Counted from the first letter of the stretch, positions 19,243-29,004 are shown. The stretch: 64,000 bases of DNA from Actinomycetota bacterium (GCA_030645615.1 JAUSNB010000025.1:18118-82117), one strand, 5' to 3'. Numbers and translations: made by a program. The notes: generated by a model not told the origin, from the sequence alone.

Positions 19243-20625
19243 TCACTCCTCGCCGATGCGGGAGGCGCGGTCGATCTCCCGCTCCCGCAAGTAGGCCTCA
19301 AGCCTTGCCGCCACCTCCGCGTCGGACGGGAGCCCATAGGCGGCCGTCACCGCAGCACCGAGGTCAGCGCGGTAGTCGTGGCCTTCGCTCTTGAAATCGC
19401 CGGGCTTGACGTTCGTGGCGAACATCGTGTCGACGAATGCCGTGGCCCAGGTAATGCCCGGCTTCCAGGTCATTCCCGCCGGGATGTTGCGCCCGCGGCT
19501 GCCGTCGACGGGCAGCCAGGCCGGCCGCTGCCGGAACACCTCGGGGCGGAACCGGACGACGGGGTCGCCGTCATGCTCCAGGAACCACACCCGCGGGCGC
19601 GGCTCGAGCATCGACGCCGGGATCTGCTCGGGCCGGTCGATCGTGATGGACTCCGCCGAGCACCTGGCGTGGAATTCGTCGGCCACCAGCCCGCCGGGCG
19701 TACCGACCCACAGTGCCCCGGCAACGCCGTACTGGTCGAGGTCAGCCGGACCCGCCGGGATCGCGGCCTGCTGCACCTTCGCGCCCAGGCTCTCCCCGTA
19801 GAGGAGGATCCGGGGGCGCTGCTCGCGCCCCTGCAGTTCGGTGCGCACCGCGTCGAGCAGAAGCTTCTGGGTGTGCGACGCGACCCCGACCGCGCCCAGC
19901 GACAGGAATGACGGCAGCAGGCCGTAGCCGACAGCCACGGCGGCGCTGTCGCCGCGGGACAGCACTTCGAGCACGTCGACGGGAGTCGGGTTGGCATACC
20001 CCGTGCCGGCAGGGGCCTGGATGAGCAGGTTCGCGCGCTCGAAGGCGCCCGTGCGTCGCAGCTCGGCCATCGCGAGCTCGACCCGCTGCTCGGGAGTCCC
20101 GGCAGAGTCGACGCCGACGAACACGCGGACCGGCGAGGCGACCGGCTCCTGCCCGGTGACCTGTCGGATCCCGTCGGGCGTGGAGACCGTGCCCACGAAG
20201 CGGGCCCCCTCGCGGCCGAGCTCGGCCAGGCTCACGGCAGAACCGGGGCCTGCAGAGACAACAGGGTCGAGGGGTGCGGTCGAGAAGCCGGGGTCCAGGC
20301 CTCGGCCCTGCTCGGTGAGCTTGCCGAGCAGGCGATCGGCCGCGATCTTGCCCGCGACAGCGGTCGCCGCGACGACTCCTGCGCCGACGAGCACGGGCGT
20401 CACGGTCGTGACCTGGCCCGGACCGCGCCCCGCGGCCGACCGCAGGAGCGAGGAGGCGACGCCGACCTTCAGTCCGACCGCGAGTCCGGTGAGGCCGCCG
20501 AGCACGAGCGGGAAGGCCGTGCGGACGTTCGCCGGCCAGGTGACGAGGGACGGCCCGCGTGACGCGGCAGCCAGCCCCGCTGCTGCCGCCGCTCCGGCAC
20601 CCAGGCCGAGCAGGGCCGGCTTCAT
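19243..20625 (-). CDS. Membrane alpha/beta hydrolase (Abhydrolase_9-like)
   Basis: 460 residues from ATG 20625, which lies one base past the ndk stop. The N-terminal quarter has about four hydrophobic segments (GLGAGAAAAAGLAAA; FPLVLGGLTGLAVGLKVG; VLVGAGVVAATAVAG). The C-terminal part is an alpha/beta hydrolase: nucleophile elbow YGESLGAK (Ser about 278), the block LWVGTPGG, an acidic EHDGDPVVRF, and a late His in SEGHDYRADLG. Actinobacterial proteins of this design have no known substrate. Cotranscribed with ndk by position. Confidence 0.78.
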   Translation of the reverse strand: MKPALLGLGAGAAAAAGLAAASRGPSLVTWPANVRTAFPLVLGGLTGLAVGLKVGVASSLLRSAAGRGPGQVTTVTPVLVGAGVVAATAVAGKIAADRLLGKLTEQGRGLDPGFSTAPLDPVVSAGPGSAVSLAELGREGARFVGTVSTPDGIRQVTGQEPVASPVRVFVGVDSAGTPEQRVELAMAELRRTGAFERANLLIQAPAGTGYANPTPVDVLEVLSRGDSAAVAVGYGLLPSFLSLGAVGVASHTQKLLLDAVRTELQGREQRPRILLYGESLGAKVQQAAIPAGPADLDQYGVAGALWVGTPGGLVADEFHARCSAESITIDRPEQIPASMLEPRPRVWFLEHDGDPVVRFRPEVFRQRPAWLPVDGSRGRNIPAGMTWKPGITWATAFVDTMFATNVKPGDFKSEGHDYRADLGAAVTAAYGLPSDAEVAARLEAYLREREIDRASRIGEE

Positions 20626-20626
20626 G

Positions 20627-21037
20627 TCAGGCCAGGCCGGGGAAGAACAGGGCGATCTCGCGGGCCGCGGACTCCTCGGAGTCCGAGCCGTGAGTGACAT
20701 TGTTCTGGGTCTCGGTGGCGAGGTCCCCGCGGATCGTGCCGGGCGCGGCGTTGGCCGGGTTGGTCGCGCCCATCATGGCGCGCCAGGACAGGATCGCGTC
20801 CGGTCCCTCGATGACGGCGGCCACGAGCGGCGCGGACGTGATGAACGCCACAAGGTCGGCGAAGAACGGCTTGTCCTTGTGTTCCCCGTAGTGCGTCTCG
20901 GCGACCTCGGCGGCCAGGGTGCGCTGCTCCAGCGCCACGATGCGGAAGCCCTTGCGCTCGATGCGGCCCATCACCTCGCCGACGAGACCGCGGGCCACGC
21001 CGTCGGGCTTGATGAGGACGAGGGTGCGCTGCGACAC
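20627..21037 (-). CDS. ndk: Nucleoside diphosphate kinase
   Basis: Balances NTP pools by phosphate transfer through a histidine. GTG 21037 gives [17 protein letters not shown] with AAGGAG six bases upstream and 136 residues, the usual size; an upstream TTG at 21058 would only add seven residues that include the RBS. The phospho-His is in NVTHGSDS (about 116). It lies between DUF4233 and the membrane hydrolase. Confidence 0.97.
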   Translation of the reverse strand: MSQRTLVLIKPDGVARGLVGEVMGRIERKGFRIVALEQRTLAAEVAETHYGEHKDKPFFADLVAFITSAPLVAAVIEGPDAILSWRAMMGATNPANAAPGTIRGDLATETQNNVTHGSDSEESAAREIALFFPGLA

Positions 21038-21089
21038 GGGTGTCTCCTTGGTAGGCAAGCGGATATGCGCCCACCCTACCTAGCCGGAC

Positions 21090-21425
21090 CTAGCCGCCCG
21101 ACTGCTCGGCCCTCAGCGCATCCACCCGCCGCCCGCTGCGCACGGCGACGAGCCACAGCACGGCGAACAGGCCGCCGACCACGAGCATCGCCCAGCCCGC
21201 GACCAGCGCCGTGGCCACGACCAGCGCCTGCATCGCCCATCCCACCGCGACACCCCAGGGCCTGCGCAGCGTGCCGATCGCCAGGACGAGCAGCAGCGTG
21301 AGTGCCAGCCCCACGCCCCACGCCAGCCGCGTGTTGTCGACCGATCCGTTGGACGCAGCCAACGACGTGGCCAAGAAGACGACAACCGCCTCGGCCGCGA
21401 GCACAGCGGAGCACAGCACCTTCAC
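21090..21425 (-). CDS. DUF4233 membrane protein
   Basis: 111 residues from GTG 21425 (GGGAGG eight bases upstream), nearly all hydrophobic: four membrane segments (LCSAVLAAEAVVVFLATSL, LAWGVGLALTLLLVLAIG, VAVGWAMQALVVATALVAG, AMLVVGGLFAVLWLVAV) and a basic C-terminus. The position between folC and ndk is the standard place of DUF4233 in actinobacteria. Function unknown. Confidence 0.88.
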   Translation of the reverse strand: MKVLCSAVLAAEAVVVFLATSLAASNGSVDNTRLAWGVGLALTLLLVLAIGTLRRPWGVAVGWAMQALVVATALVAGWAMLVVGGLFAVLWLVAVRSGRRVDALRAEQSGG

Positions 21426-21461
21426 CAGCCAAGCCTCCCATCCATGCCGGCAGCCGCCACC

Positions 21462-22808
21462 TCAGCCCAGCAGCCTGAGCGCATCGCCGACGAGGACGAC
21501 CGAGCCCGTCACGAGGACTCCCGCGCCGCCGTAGGGCGCGTCCTCCTCAGCCATCGCCACGGCTCGGTCGATCGCGTCGGCCAGCGATCGCTCCACGATG
21601 ACGCGGTCCTCGCCGAACACTTCGACTGCAATGGCCGCGAGGACATCCACCGGCATGGCCCGCGCGGACGACGGCTCGGTGATCACGACCTGATGCAGGC
21701 GACCCTCGAGGGCCGCGAGGAACCCTGATGCGTCCTTGTCCGCGAGCATGCCGACCACGCCGACCAGCCCGGCGAAGTCGAAGGAATCGTCGAGGGCCTC
21801 GGCGAGGGCCGCGGCGCCGTGCGGGTTGTGGGCCGCGTCGAGCAGGACGGTGGGGTTGCGCCGGACCACCTGCAGCCGACCAGGCGACGTGACCGCCGCG
21901 AAGCCGGCCCGCACGAGATCAACATCCAGCGCGCCGACCCCGTGCAGGAACGCCTCGACGGACGCGAGGGCCACCGAGGCGTTGCGGGCCTGGTGCTGAC
22001 CGAACAGCGGGAGGAAGACGTCCGGGTACTCCCCCGACAGCCCGCGCAGGCTCAACGCCTGCCCGCCGACCGCCACCTCACGCAACAGCACCCCGAACTC
22101 CAGGCCCTCGCGCGCGACCTCGGCTCCCACCTCGACGCATCGCGCGAGCAGGACCTCGGCAGCCGGCAACTCCTGCTGCGCCAGGACAGCCGTGGTCCCT
22201 GCCTTGATGATCCCGGCCTTCTCCGTGGCGATTTCGGCGATCGAATCGCCTAGGTAGTCACGGTGGTCGAGGCCGATCGCAGTGACCACGCTGACGACTC
22301 CGTCGGCGACGTTCGTCGAGTCCCACGTGCCGCCGAGGCCGACCTCGACGATCGCCACGTCGACGGGTGCGTCGGCGAAGGCCGCGAAGGCCAGCCCCGT
22401 CATGACCTCGAAGTACGACATGACCGGACCGCCGTCGGCAAGGGAGTTCGCATCGACGACCTCGATGAACGGACCGACCTCCTGCCAGGCCGCCAGCAGG
22501 CGGTCAGCCTCGATCGGCTGCCCATCGAGGCAGAGCCGCTCGCGCGGGTCGATCAGGTGCGGGGACGTGAACAGTCCGGTACGCAGCCCGAACGACCGCA
22601 GCAACGACTCGATCATGCGAGCGGTGGAGGTCTTGCCGTTGGTGCCCGTGACGTGGATGACGGGGTAGGTCCGCTGCGGATCCCCCATGAGCTCGGTCAG
22701 GGCGGCGATGCGCGCCAGCGTCGGCTCGATGCGGTTCTCGGGCCAGCGGCCTTCGAGGTGCTGCCACAAGGAAGCCAACTGCGCCTCGGTCCCGACCCCT
22801 TGTGCCAC
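21462..22808 (-). CDS. folC: Folylpolyglutamate synthase/dihydrofolate synthase
   Basis: Adds glutamate to dihydropteroate and folates. 448 residues from GTG 22808. The P-loop VTGTNGKTS is at 53-61, followed by FTSPHLIDPRERL (folate/omega loop) and VEVGLGGTWDSTN; the C-terminal domain has DAAHNPHGAAALAEAL. A -10-like TAGACT ends seven bases before the GTG, which fits a leaderless mRNA and supports this start over the long upstream frame that runs antisense to the neighbouring oxidase gene. Confidence 0.95.
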   Translation of the reverse strand: MAQGVGTEAQLASLWQHLEGRWPENRIEPTLARIAALTELMGDPQRTYPVIHVTGTNGKTSTARMIESLLRSFGLRTGLFTSPHLIDPRERLCLDGQPIEADRLLAAWQEVGPFIEVVDANSLADGGPVMSYFEVMTGLAFAAFADAPVDVAIVEVGLGGTWDSTNVADGVVSVVTAIGLDHRDYLGDSIAEIATEKAGIIKAGTTAVLAQQELPAAEVLLARCVEVGAEVAREGLEFGVLLREVAVGGQALSLRGLSGEYPDVFLPLFGQHQARNASVALASVEAFLHGVGALDVDLVRAGFAAVTSPGRLQVVRRNPTVLLDAAHNPHGAAALAEALDDSFDFAGLVGVVGMLADKDASGFLAALEGRLHQVVITEPSSARAMPVDVLAAIAVEVFGEDRVIVERSLADAIDRAVAMAEEDAPYGGAGVLVTGSVVLVGDALRLLG

Positions 22809-22815
22809 GGCGGCG

Positions 22816-22821
22816 AGTCTA
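22816..22821 (-). promoter_or_regulatory. Leaderless-type -10 box for folC
   Basis: TAGACT on the minus strand, seven bases before GTG 22808. With no RBS and this spacing, transcription would begin at or next to the start codon. Confidence 0.55.
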
Positions 22822-22832
22822 GGTGCCTGGAT

Positions 22833-22838
22833 TACGGT
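22833..22838 (+). promoter_or_regulatory. Leaderless-type -10 box for the flavin-oxidase gene
   Basis: TACGGT on the plus strand ends six bases before ATG 22845 and there is no RBS. It is back to back with the folC box, so the two genes share a compact divergent promoter of about 36 bases. Confidence 0.5.
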
Positions 22839-22844
22839 TGCCCT

Positions 22845-23390
22845 ATGTCCCAGGAACTCGACGGCATCGATGACAAGCTGGCGGAGTGGCTGCAGGGGCA
22901 GCACGTCTTCTTCGTGGCCTCTGCGCCCCTGGCCGGCGACGGGCTTGTCAACTGCTCGCCCAAGGGCCTCGCGGGCACCTTCGCGGTCGTCGACCCGCAC
23001 ACGGTCGCGTACCTCGACCTCACCGGCAGCGGCATCGAAACGATCGCCCACCTGCGCGAGAACGGCAGGATCGTGCTGATGTTCTGCGCCTTCGACGGCC
23101 GGCCGAACATCGTCCGCCTGCACGGCCGGGGCCGGGTGATCCTGCCCGCGGACCCCGGGTTCGCCGGGCTCGTCGGCCGTTTCACCGAGCACCCCGGCGT
23201 GCGCTCGGTCATCGTCGTCGACGTCGAACGGCTGTCGGAATCGTGTGGATACGCCGTCCCGACGATGGAGTACCGGGCCGAGCGCGACGTGCTCGACCTG
23301 AGCAACGGCAAGAGGGGCGAGGACGGCCTCGCCGAGTACCGCCGCGAGAAGAACGCGCGCAGCCTGGACGGGCTGCCCGGCCTGGCCTAG
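22845..23390 (+). CDS. Pyridoxamine 5'-phosphate oxidase family protein
   Basis: 181 residues, a flavin- or F420-type split-barrel. Family blocks: VFFVASAPLAGDGLVNCSPKG near 21-41, TVAYLDLTGSGIETIAHLRENGRI near 53-76, and NIVRLHGRGRVI. The C-terminal part has SCGYAVPTMEY. Members of this subgroup in actinobacteria are mostly uncharacterised, so neither the cofactor nor the substrate can be stated. Divergent from folC and 30 bases upstream of valS. Confidence 0.85.
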   Translation: MSQELDGIDDKLAEWLQGQHVFFVASAPLAGDGLVNCSPKGLAGTFAVVDPHTVAYLDLTGSGIETIAHLRENGRIVLMFCAFDGRPNIVRLHGRGRVILPADPGFAGLVGRFTEHPGVRSVIVVDVERLSESCGYAVPTMEYRAERDVLDLSNGKRGEDGLAEYRREKNARSLDGLPGLA

Positions 23391-23407
23391 CCTGCGCGGC
23401 CCGCAAA

Positions 23408-23413
23408 TACACT
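23408..23413 (+). promoter_or_regulatory. Leaderless-type -10 box for valS
   Basis: TACACT ends seven bases before ATG 23421. There is no RBS and no room for a T-box leader, so valS seems to be transcribed as a leaderless mRNA. Confidence 0.55.
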
Positions 23414-23420
23414 GGCGCCC

Positions 23421-25985
23421 ATGACGTCAAGCCGCCTGCCCGACAAGCCGACCCTCGATGGCATCGAGGCGAAGTGGGCGGCCGTATGGGAGGAGCAGGG
23501 CACCTACCGCTTCGATCGGTCCAAGAACCGCGAGCAGGTGTTCTCTATCGACACCCCACCGCCGACCGTCAGCGGGTCGCTCCACGTGGGCCACGTGTTC
23601 TCGTTCACCCACACCGACTGCATCGCCAGGTACCGGCGCATGCGCGGACTCGAGGTCTTCTACCCCATGGGCTGGGACGACAACGGCCTGCCGACCGAGC
23701 GCCGTGTCCAGAACTACTACGGCGTGCGCTGCGACCCGAGCCTGCCGTACGACCCCGCCTTCGTCCCGCCCGCCGAGCCGGACCCCAAGCGGCAGGTGCC
23801 GATCGCGCGCCGCAACTTCGTCGAGCTGTGCGAGCGGCTGACCCTCGAGGACGAGCAGGTCTTCGAGGCGGTGTGGCGCCGCGTGGGCCTGTCCGTCGAC
23901 TGGACCCAGACGTACCAGACCATCGGGCGCAACAGCCAGCGAGCAAGCCAGCTGGCATTCCTGCGCAACCTCGCGCGGGGAGAGGCGTACCAGGCCGAGG
24001 CCCCCACGCTGTGGGATGTCACCTTCCGCACCGCCGTTGCGCAGGCCGAGCTCGAGGATCGCGAGCGCCCGGGGGCGTATCACCGCATCGGCTTCCAGGC
24101 CGCCACAGACCCCGACAGAACAGTCCTGATCGAGACCTCCCGCCCCGAGCTGCTCGCGGCCTGCGTCGCCCTGGTTGCCCACCCCGACGACGAGCGCTAC
24201 CAGCCGCTCTTCGGATCGACCGTGCGCACGGCAGGGTTCGGCGTCGAGGTCCCGATCGTGGCGCACCCGCTGGCCGATCCGGCCAAGGGCACCGGCATCG
24301 CGATGATCTGCACGTTCGGCGACCTCACCGACGTCATCTGGTGGCGCGAGCTGCAGTTGCCGACCCGGCCGATCATCGGCTGGGACGGCCGCATCCTGCC
24401 CGATGTCCCCGACTGGATCACCAGCGACGCGGGCCGGGCCAACTACGCCGCGATCGTCGGCACCACGAGCCACACGGCCAAGGAGCTCATGGTCGGCATC
24501 CTGCGCGCGTCCGGCGAGCTCGTGGGCGAGCCCACTCCGATCACGCACCAGGTCAAGTTCTACGAGAAGGGCGACAAGCCCCTCGAGATCGTGACCACGC
24601 GGCAGTGGTACATCGCCAACGGCGGTCGCGACGCCGGGCTGCGCGCCGAGCTCGTCTCCCGCGGCAAGGAGATCGTGTGGCATCCGGAGCACATGCGGGT
24701 CCGCTACGAGAACTGGGTCGAGGGCCTCAACGGCGACTGGCTGATCTCGCGGCAGCGCTTCTTCGGGGTGCCACTGCCGTTGTGGTACCCGGTCGACGAG
24801 GCAGGCAACCCGAGCTACGACGCACCGATCGTCCCGGCCGAGGAGTCGCTGCCGATCGACCCGAGCAGCGACGTTCCGCCCGGCTACACCGCCGATCAGC
24901 GCGGCGTGCCGCACGGCTTCATCGGCGACCCGGACATCATGGACACCTGGGCCACGAGTTCGCTGACCCCGCAGATCGTCGGCGGCTGGGAGCAGGACGA
25001 GGACCTCTGGAGCCGAGTCTTCCCGATGGACCTGCGCCCTCAGGGGCACGACATCATCCGCACCTGGCTGTTCTCCTCCATCGTCCGGGCGCACTTGGAG
25101 AACGACTGCATCCCGTGGACGAACGCTGCGATCTCGGGGTGGATCCTCGATCCTGACCGCAAGAAGATGAGCAAGTCCAAGGGCAACGTAGTCACGCCGA
25201 CGGACCTCCTTGAGGAGCACAGTTCCGACGCCGTGCGGTACTGGGCGGCCTCGGGTCGGCCGGGCACGGACACCGCCTTCGACGTTGGCCAGATGAAGAT
25301 CGGCCGCCGCCTGGCCATCAAGATCCTCAACGCCAGCAAGTTCGTCCTCGGTCACGGCTCGACGATCGATGACGCAGCGATCACCGAGCCACTCGACCGC
25401 GCCCTGCTGGCCCGGCTGGCCGACACGACTCGCCAGGTCACCGACGCGTTCGAGGCGTACGAGTATGCAAAGGCCCTCGAGGTGGCCGAGGCGTTCTTCT
25501 GGTCCTTCACCGATGACTACGTCGAGCTGGTCAAGGACCGGGCCTACGGCGGCCAGGGCGAGGCGGCCGCGGCGTCCGCGAAGGCGACCCTGGCCACTGC
25601 GCTGAGCGTGCAGCTCAGGCTCTTCGCGCCCGTCCTTCCCTTCACGACCGAGGAGGTCTGGTCGTGGTGGCAGGACGGATCCGTGCACCGGCAGCCGTGG
25701 CCCGACGCTGCTGACATCGCGCTGCTGGCCGGTGGCGCGGACGCGACGCTCGTCGACGATGTGTCCACGGTTCTCGGCCTGGTCCGCAAGGCCAAGTCCG
25801 AGGCCAAGGCGTCCATGCGCGCACCGGTCGAGAGCGCCGTCATCACGGCGCCGGCCGAGCAGGCCGCGCGCCTGCGCACCGCCGCAGGCGACCTCGCCGC
25901 GACCGGCTCCATCGTCGGGCTGGGGATCGTCGAGGGGCCAGGACCGCTGGACGTGCAGGTCGTCCTGGCCGAGCAGCCAGCCTAA
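23421..25985 (+). CDS. valS: Valine-tRNA ligase
   Basis: Charges tRNA-Val. 854 residues. HIGH-type motif HVGH at 55-58 within [21 protein letters not shown] near 582 (KKMSKSKGN), an editing CP1 insertion in between, and the anticodon-binding domain after about 640. No long coiled-coil tail is obvious at the C-terminus, which ends in a compact alpha/beta segment ([10 protein letters not shown]). Convergent with the next gene, 19 bases away. Confidence 0.97.
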   Translation: MTSSRLPDKPTLDGIEAKWAAVWEEQGTYRFDRSKNREQVFSIDTPPPTVSGSLHVGHVFSFTHTDCIARYRRMRGLEVFYPMGWDDNGLPTERRVQNYYGVRCDPSLPYDPAFVPPAEPDPKRQVPIARRNFVELCERLTLEDEQVFEAVWRRVGLSVDWTQTYQTIGRNSQRASQLAFLRNLARGEAYQAEAPTLWDVTFRTAVAQAELEDRERPGAYHRIGFQAATDPDRTVLIETSRPELLAACVALVAHPDDERYQPLFGSTVRTAGFGVEVPIVAHPLADPAKGTGIAMICTFGDLTDVIWWRELQLPTRPIIGWDGRILPDVPDWITSDAGRANYAAIVGTTSHTAKELMVGILRASGELVGEPTPITHQVKFYEKGDKPLEIVTTRQWYIANGGRDAGLRAELVSRGKEIVWHPEHMRVRYENWVEGLNGDWLISRQRFFGVPLPLWYPVDEAGNPSYDAPIVPAEESLPIDPSSDVPPGYTADQRGVPHGFIGDPDIMDTWATSSLTPQIVGGWEQDEDLWSRVFPMDLRPQGHDIIRTWLFSSIVRAHLENDCIPWTNAAISGWILDPDRKKMSKSKGNVVTPTDLLEEHSSDAVRYWAASGRPGTDTAFDVGQMKIGRRLAIKILNASKFVLGHGSTIDDAAITEPLDRALLARLADTTRQVTDAFEAYEYAKALEVAEAFFWSFTDDYVELVKDRAYGGQGEAAAASAKATLATALSVQLRLFAPVLPFTTEEVWSWWQDGSVHRQPWPDAADIALLAGGADATLVDDVSTVLGLVRKAKSEAKASMRAPVESAVITAPAEQAARLRTAAGDLAATGSIVGLGIVEGPGPLDVQVVLAEQPA

Positions 25986-26004
25986 TCCCAGGCTCGGGCA
26001 GGAG

Positions 26005-26403
26005 CTACGTGTCGAGCTCGGAGAGCTCCTTGAGCAGGCCAAGCTGCGTGGACGTCCGCGGCGCCTCGCTGGCCGGTGACTTCACCGGGGCGGGCGCGGG
26101 AAGGCTCGGCTCGGGGACGCCCATGGCAAGTTCGGGCGCGTACACGTGGATCAGGTCGATCCCGCTCACGTCGACGGCATCGGCATAGTCGAGGTCGGTG
26201 GGCAGGACGAGCAACTCGGGCGCGGTCTCGAGCAGGCTGTAATCGTCATGAGCGGCCGCCGCGAACCATTGCGGCGTGGTCGTGGTCGCCAGCGGGAAGC
26301 GGGACTCCCGGGCCCCGGCCGCAAGATCCGCCATGGCGATGGGCTGCTCGAGGGCGAACAGGGCGTAGGTCGCCGACGCGATCGACTCACCTGCCGCGCT
26401 CAT
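26005..26403 (-). CDS. Unknown protein at the edge of the pilus region
   Basis: 132 residues, no signal peptide or membrane span. Ala-rich helical N-terminus (ASATYALFALEQPIAMADLAAG), then PLATTTTPQWFAAAAHDDYSLLE, a central region with DVSGIDLIHVYAPELAMG, and a Pro-rich linker before a final helix (QLGLLKELSELDT). I recognise no family. It is 75 bases downstream of the MinD/TadZ-like gene on the same strand; GCAGGAGGCC precedes the ATG. The context suggests a pilus-associated accessory. Confidence 0.6.
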   Translation of the reverse strand: MSAAGESIASATYALFALEQPIAMADLAAGARESRFPLATTTTPQWFAAAAHDDYSLLETAPELLVLPTDLDYADAVDVSGIDLIHVYAPELAMGVPEPSLPAPAPVKSPASEAPRTSTQLGLLKELSELDT

Positions 26404-26478
26404 GAGGCCTCCTGCGATCCGGGACCCTCACGGTAGACCGGTCGCAGGGGCGTGGCAATGCCGCGGGCGCCCGGCCGG

Positions 26479-28035
26479 CTAGCGACGGAACAGGCCACGA
26501 CGGCGACCGGCGTCGTCGGGCGCGGTCGCGTCCGACGGCTGGGTCGGCTCCGCGGTCGCCCCAGGGGATGCGTCATGAGCCCGCCACGGCGCGAGCGCGC
26601 GCTGGGGCAGGCAGGCGCGGGCCAGGTCGTTGTAGGCCGGGCCGATGAGCGGGTGGTCGAGCAGCGAGTGCATGCGGTTGAGGTTCGTGGCGGTGAGGAC
26701 GTCCTTCGTGGCCAGCGGGATGACTCCGACGACCGGCACTCCAAGTCCTGCGGCGAGGACCTGGTCACGCTCCATCCCGACGTTCGCGACCGACTGGTTG
26801 ACCAGGATGCCGATCTTCTCGCGGGGGATGCCCAGCCCGGATTCGTCGACGGGCGCGGTGATCTCGCGCAGGGCGCGGGCCATCCCCTGCACGGCGGTGG
26901 AGGCGAGGGTGGTGACGAAGAGGATCTCCTCGGCCTCGGGCAAGGCCACCTGCGCGATGAGCGGGTCGAGGTACTGGACGCTCGTGTCCATCACGACGAC
27001 GTCGTACATCCGCTGCAGGCTCCGGATGATCGTCCGGTAGAAGTCGGGACCGACCGTGTCGGCGGTGCGCGGCCGGATCGGCGCGAGCAGGGTGTCGACG
27101 CCAAGCCCCGGTGCATGGACGAGGTTGCGCCGGATGCGCTCCTCGTCCCAGACCGGCTGCACGCGGATGTTCAGCGCCGTCGGCATGAACCTTCCGATCA
27201 GCGATGCCACCTGACCGTCGCGCGTATCGAGATCGATCAGGCACACGGAAAGGGGCTGCCCGGCGTCCTGCGATGCCCTCGCGATCGAGCCGGCGAGCAG
27301 GATCGAAGCCGTGGACTTGCCCGAGCCACCCTTGCTCGACGTGACGGTGATCGTCACCTGGCCGGGCACCTTCGGCCGCGCCAGCAGTTCCAGGGATGCC
27401 GCGGCTGGCACGTCGCTCGGCCGGTCCGCCGTCGCTTCCTCGGCGCGGGTCGGCAGGCCGCCGATCGGCGGCAGTCCCGGGCGCCGTGATGGCATCGTGG
27501 CAGGGGCTCCGGGCGGCTGCCACACGGCCGACGGCGAGAAGGCCTCCCGCGACAGCGCGGCGTCGGCAGTCGCGGGGTACTGGTCCGGGAAGGCGACCTC
27601 GTCGGCCACGACCCGCCTGATCGTGTCCAGGACGGCACGGCCGCCCTGCTGTACCGGTAGCACGTGGTAGCCCAGACTTTCCGCTTCCACCCCCTGCGCC
27701 GTCGCCGCCTCGGCAATGAGCCGCTGCAACTGCGGGAGCGCGTCGGGGCGCCAGGCAGCCACGAAGACGAAGGCTCCGGCGTGGGCCATGGCCACGATGG
27801 CCCGGGCTGTCTGCCCCAACTCGGACTCCGCACTGGACGTCCCCTCGGCGAGGGAGTCCGAGAACACCAGGATGCGCGACTGCTGGTCCAGACGCCCGCC
27901 CGACAACGCGTCCCACATCGCCGCGACAGTCGGCTGTCGGTCCTGCACCGCCCAGTCGATCCCGTTCGATGAGAGCAGGTCGCTGAGCGGCCGCTCCGCG
28001 ACGACGATGACACGCGGCGCGCCTGCTGACGGCAT
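26479..28035 (-). CDS. MinD/ParA-type ATPase, TadZ/CpaE-like
   Basis: 518 residues from ATG 28035, which has GAGG eight bases upstream; GTG 28056 is an alternative. Residues 1-150 look like a receiver-like domain without a clear phospho-Asp (RVIVVAERPLSDLLSSNGID, RILVFSDSL). From about 228 there is a MinD-type ATPase: deviant Walker A SSKGGSGKST (about 233-242), CLIDLDTRDGQVASL, and VVVMDTSVQYLD. The C-terminus is basic (RRRGLFRR). TadZ/CpaE proteins place pilus machines at a cell pole; here the neighbours are T4P rather than Tad genes. Confidence 0.8.
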   Translation of the reverse strand: MPSAGAPRVIVVAERPLSDLLSSNGIDWAVQDRQPTVAAMWDALSGGRLDQQSRILVFSDSLAEGTSSAESELGQTARAIVAMAHAGAFVFVAAWRPDALPQLQRLIAEAATAQGVEAESLGYHVLPVQQGGRAVLDTIRRVVADEVAFPDQYPATADAALSREAFSPSAVWQPPGAPATMPSRRPGLPPIGGLPTRAEEATADRPSDVPAAASLELLARPKVPGQVTITVTSSKGGSGKSTASILLAGSIARASQDAGQPLSVCLIDLDTRDGQVASLIGRFMPTALNIRVQPVWDEERIRRNLVHAPGLGVDTLLAPIRPRTADTVGPDFYRTIIRSLQRMYDVVVMDTSVQYLDPLIAQVALPEAEEILFVTTLASTAVQGMARALREITAPVDESGLGIPREKIGILVNQSVANVGMERDQVLAAGLGVPVVGVIPLATKDVLTATNLNRMHSLLDHPLIGPAYNDLARACLPQRALAPWRAHDASPGATAEPTQPSDATAPDDAGRRRGLFRR

Positions 28036-28120
28036 GCCGTCCGCCTCTGGAGTCACACGGGGAACTCTAGCCCTACCAATTCCCCCGCGCCGGTCGCATT
28101 TGGCCACCGGCGGTCCCATA

Positions 28121-28133
28121 CCCACACTGTGGG
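28121..28133. promoter_or_regulatory. Palindrome over the sigma-factor start codon
   Basis: CCCACACTGTGGG is a perfect 6+1+6 palindrome that includes the GTG start at 28129, in the 72-base divergent region between the ATPase and sigma-factor genes. It could be an operator or a hairpin limiting translation. Confidence 0.35.
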
Positions 28134-28956
28134 CACCGCCACGCTTCACTCCGTCGCAGAGGCGACCGAACGCGCCCATCGCGCGGACGTCGACCAGTAC
28201 GCCAACCTGTTCGACGGGGACCGTGAACTTGCCGCCCTGTGGGTCGGCGCGCGGTTGTATGGCGACCTCGCGGCGCGCGAGCACCTCGTGCTGACGTATG
28301 GCCCGCTCGTCCGCTATGTCGTGTCGCGGCTGAACATCACGTTGCCGCCCAGCCTGGAGCGGGCCGACCTCGTCGGGTTCGGGACCATCGGGCTCATCGA
28401 CGCGATCGCGCGATTCGATCTCGACCGCGGACTGACCTTCCAGACTTATGCCGTGACCCGAATCCGCGGAGCCATCCTGGACGAGTTGCGCGGCCTGGAC
28501 TGGGTCCCCCGCGCCGTCCGCGGGGCCATGCGCGACATCGACCGGGCAACCGCCACGTTCGAGCAGGATCATGGCCGCGAGCCGACCATCGAGGATCTCG
28601 TGGACGTGACAGGGCTGCGCGCGGCCGAGGTGCGATCGACCGTCATGGCCTACCGGAATGGCTACCTCGCCAGCCTCGACGAGCGCCGCGCCGAAGCGAC
28701 GGACGATGACGGTCCGGGCCGCCGCGAGCCCGTGGATGCCACTGCGGAGCTGCCCGAGGAGATCTACGACCACGAGGACAGCCAGCGCCAGATGCGGGAG
28801 CGCATCCGGCACCTGCCCAGGCGTGAGCGCGCCGTCGTGGCCCTGTACTACTTCGAGGAGCTGACGTTCGGTGAGATCGGCCGGGTGATGGGGTTCAGCG
28901 AGTCCCGGGCCTGCCAGGTGCACGGCCGAGCGCTGCGCTCCCTCCGGGACACCTAG
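28129..28956 (+). CDS. RNA polymerase sigma factor of the FliA/WhiG (sigma-28) type
   Basis: 275 residues from GTG 28129. Region 2: LVLTYGPLVRYVVSRL then DLVGFGTIGLIDAIARFD and FQTYAVTRIRGAILDELRGLDWVPRAVR, the FliA/WhiG hallmark. Region 3: RATATFEQDHGREPTIEDL. Region 4: LPRRERAVVALYYFEELTFGEIGRVMGFSESRACQVHGRAL, a helix-turn-helix for -35 binding. The window has no flagellar genes, but the gene lies in the T4P region and GCCGA(A/T)A-like boxes precede several pilus operons, so pilus control is a reasonable inference. Confidence 0.93.
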   Translation: MGTATLHSVAEATERAHRADVDQYANLFDGDRELAALWVGARLYGDLAAREHLVLTYGPLVRYVVSRLNITLPPSLERADLVGFGTIGLIDAIARFDLDRGLTFQTYAVTRIRGAILDELRGLDWVPRAVRGAMRDIDRATATFEQDHGREPTIEDLVDVTGLRAAEVRSTVMAYRNGYLASLDERRAEATDDDGPGRREPVDATAELPEEIYDHEDSQRQMRERIRHLPRRERAVVALYYFEELTFGEIGRVMGFSESRACQVHGRALRSLRDT

Positions 28957-29004
28957 CGCCCCGCGCACTCCTGCCGACCTGGTGGTGGCGGGATGAGAAC
29001 GCGG

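Noticed and set aside
23391..23420. T-box riboswitch before valS
   Set aside because: Only 30 bases separate the genes and the -10 box abuts the ATG, leaving no leader.
23427..26042. Long open frame on the minus strand opposite valS
   Set aside because: It is a GC-driven antisense shadow with no family motifs; valS on the plus strand has all its signatures.
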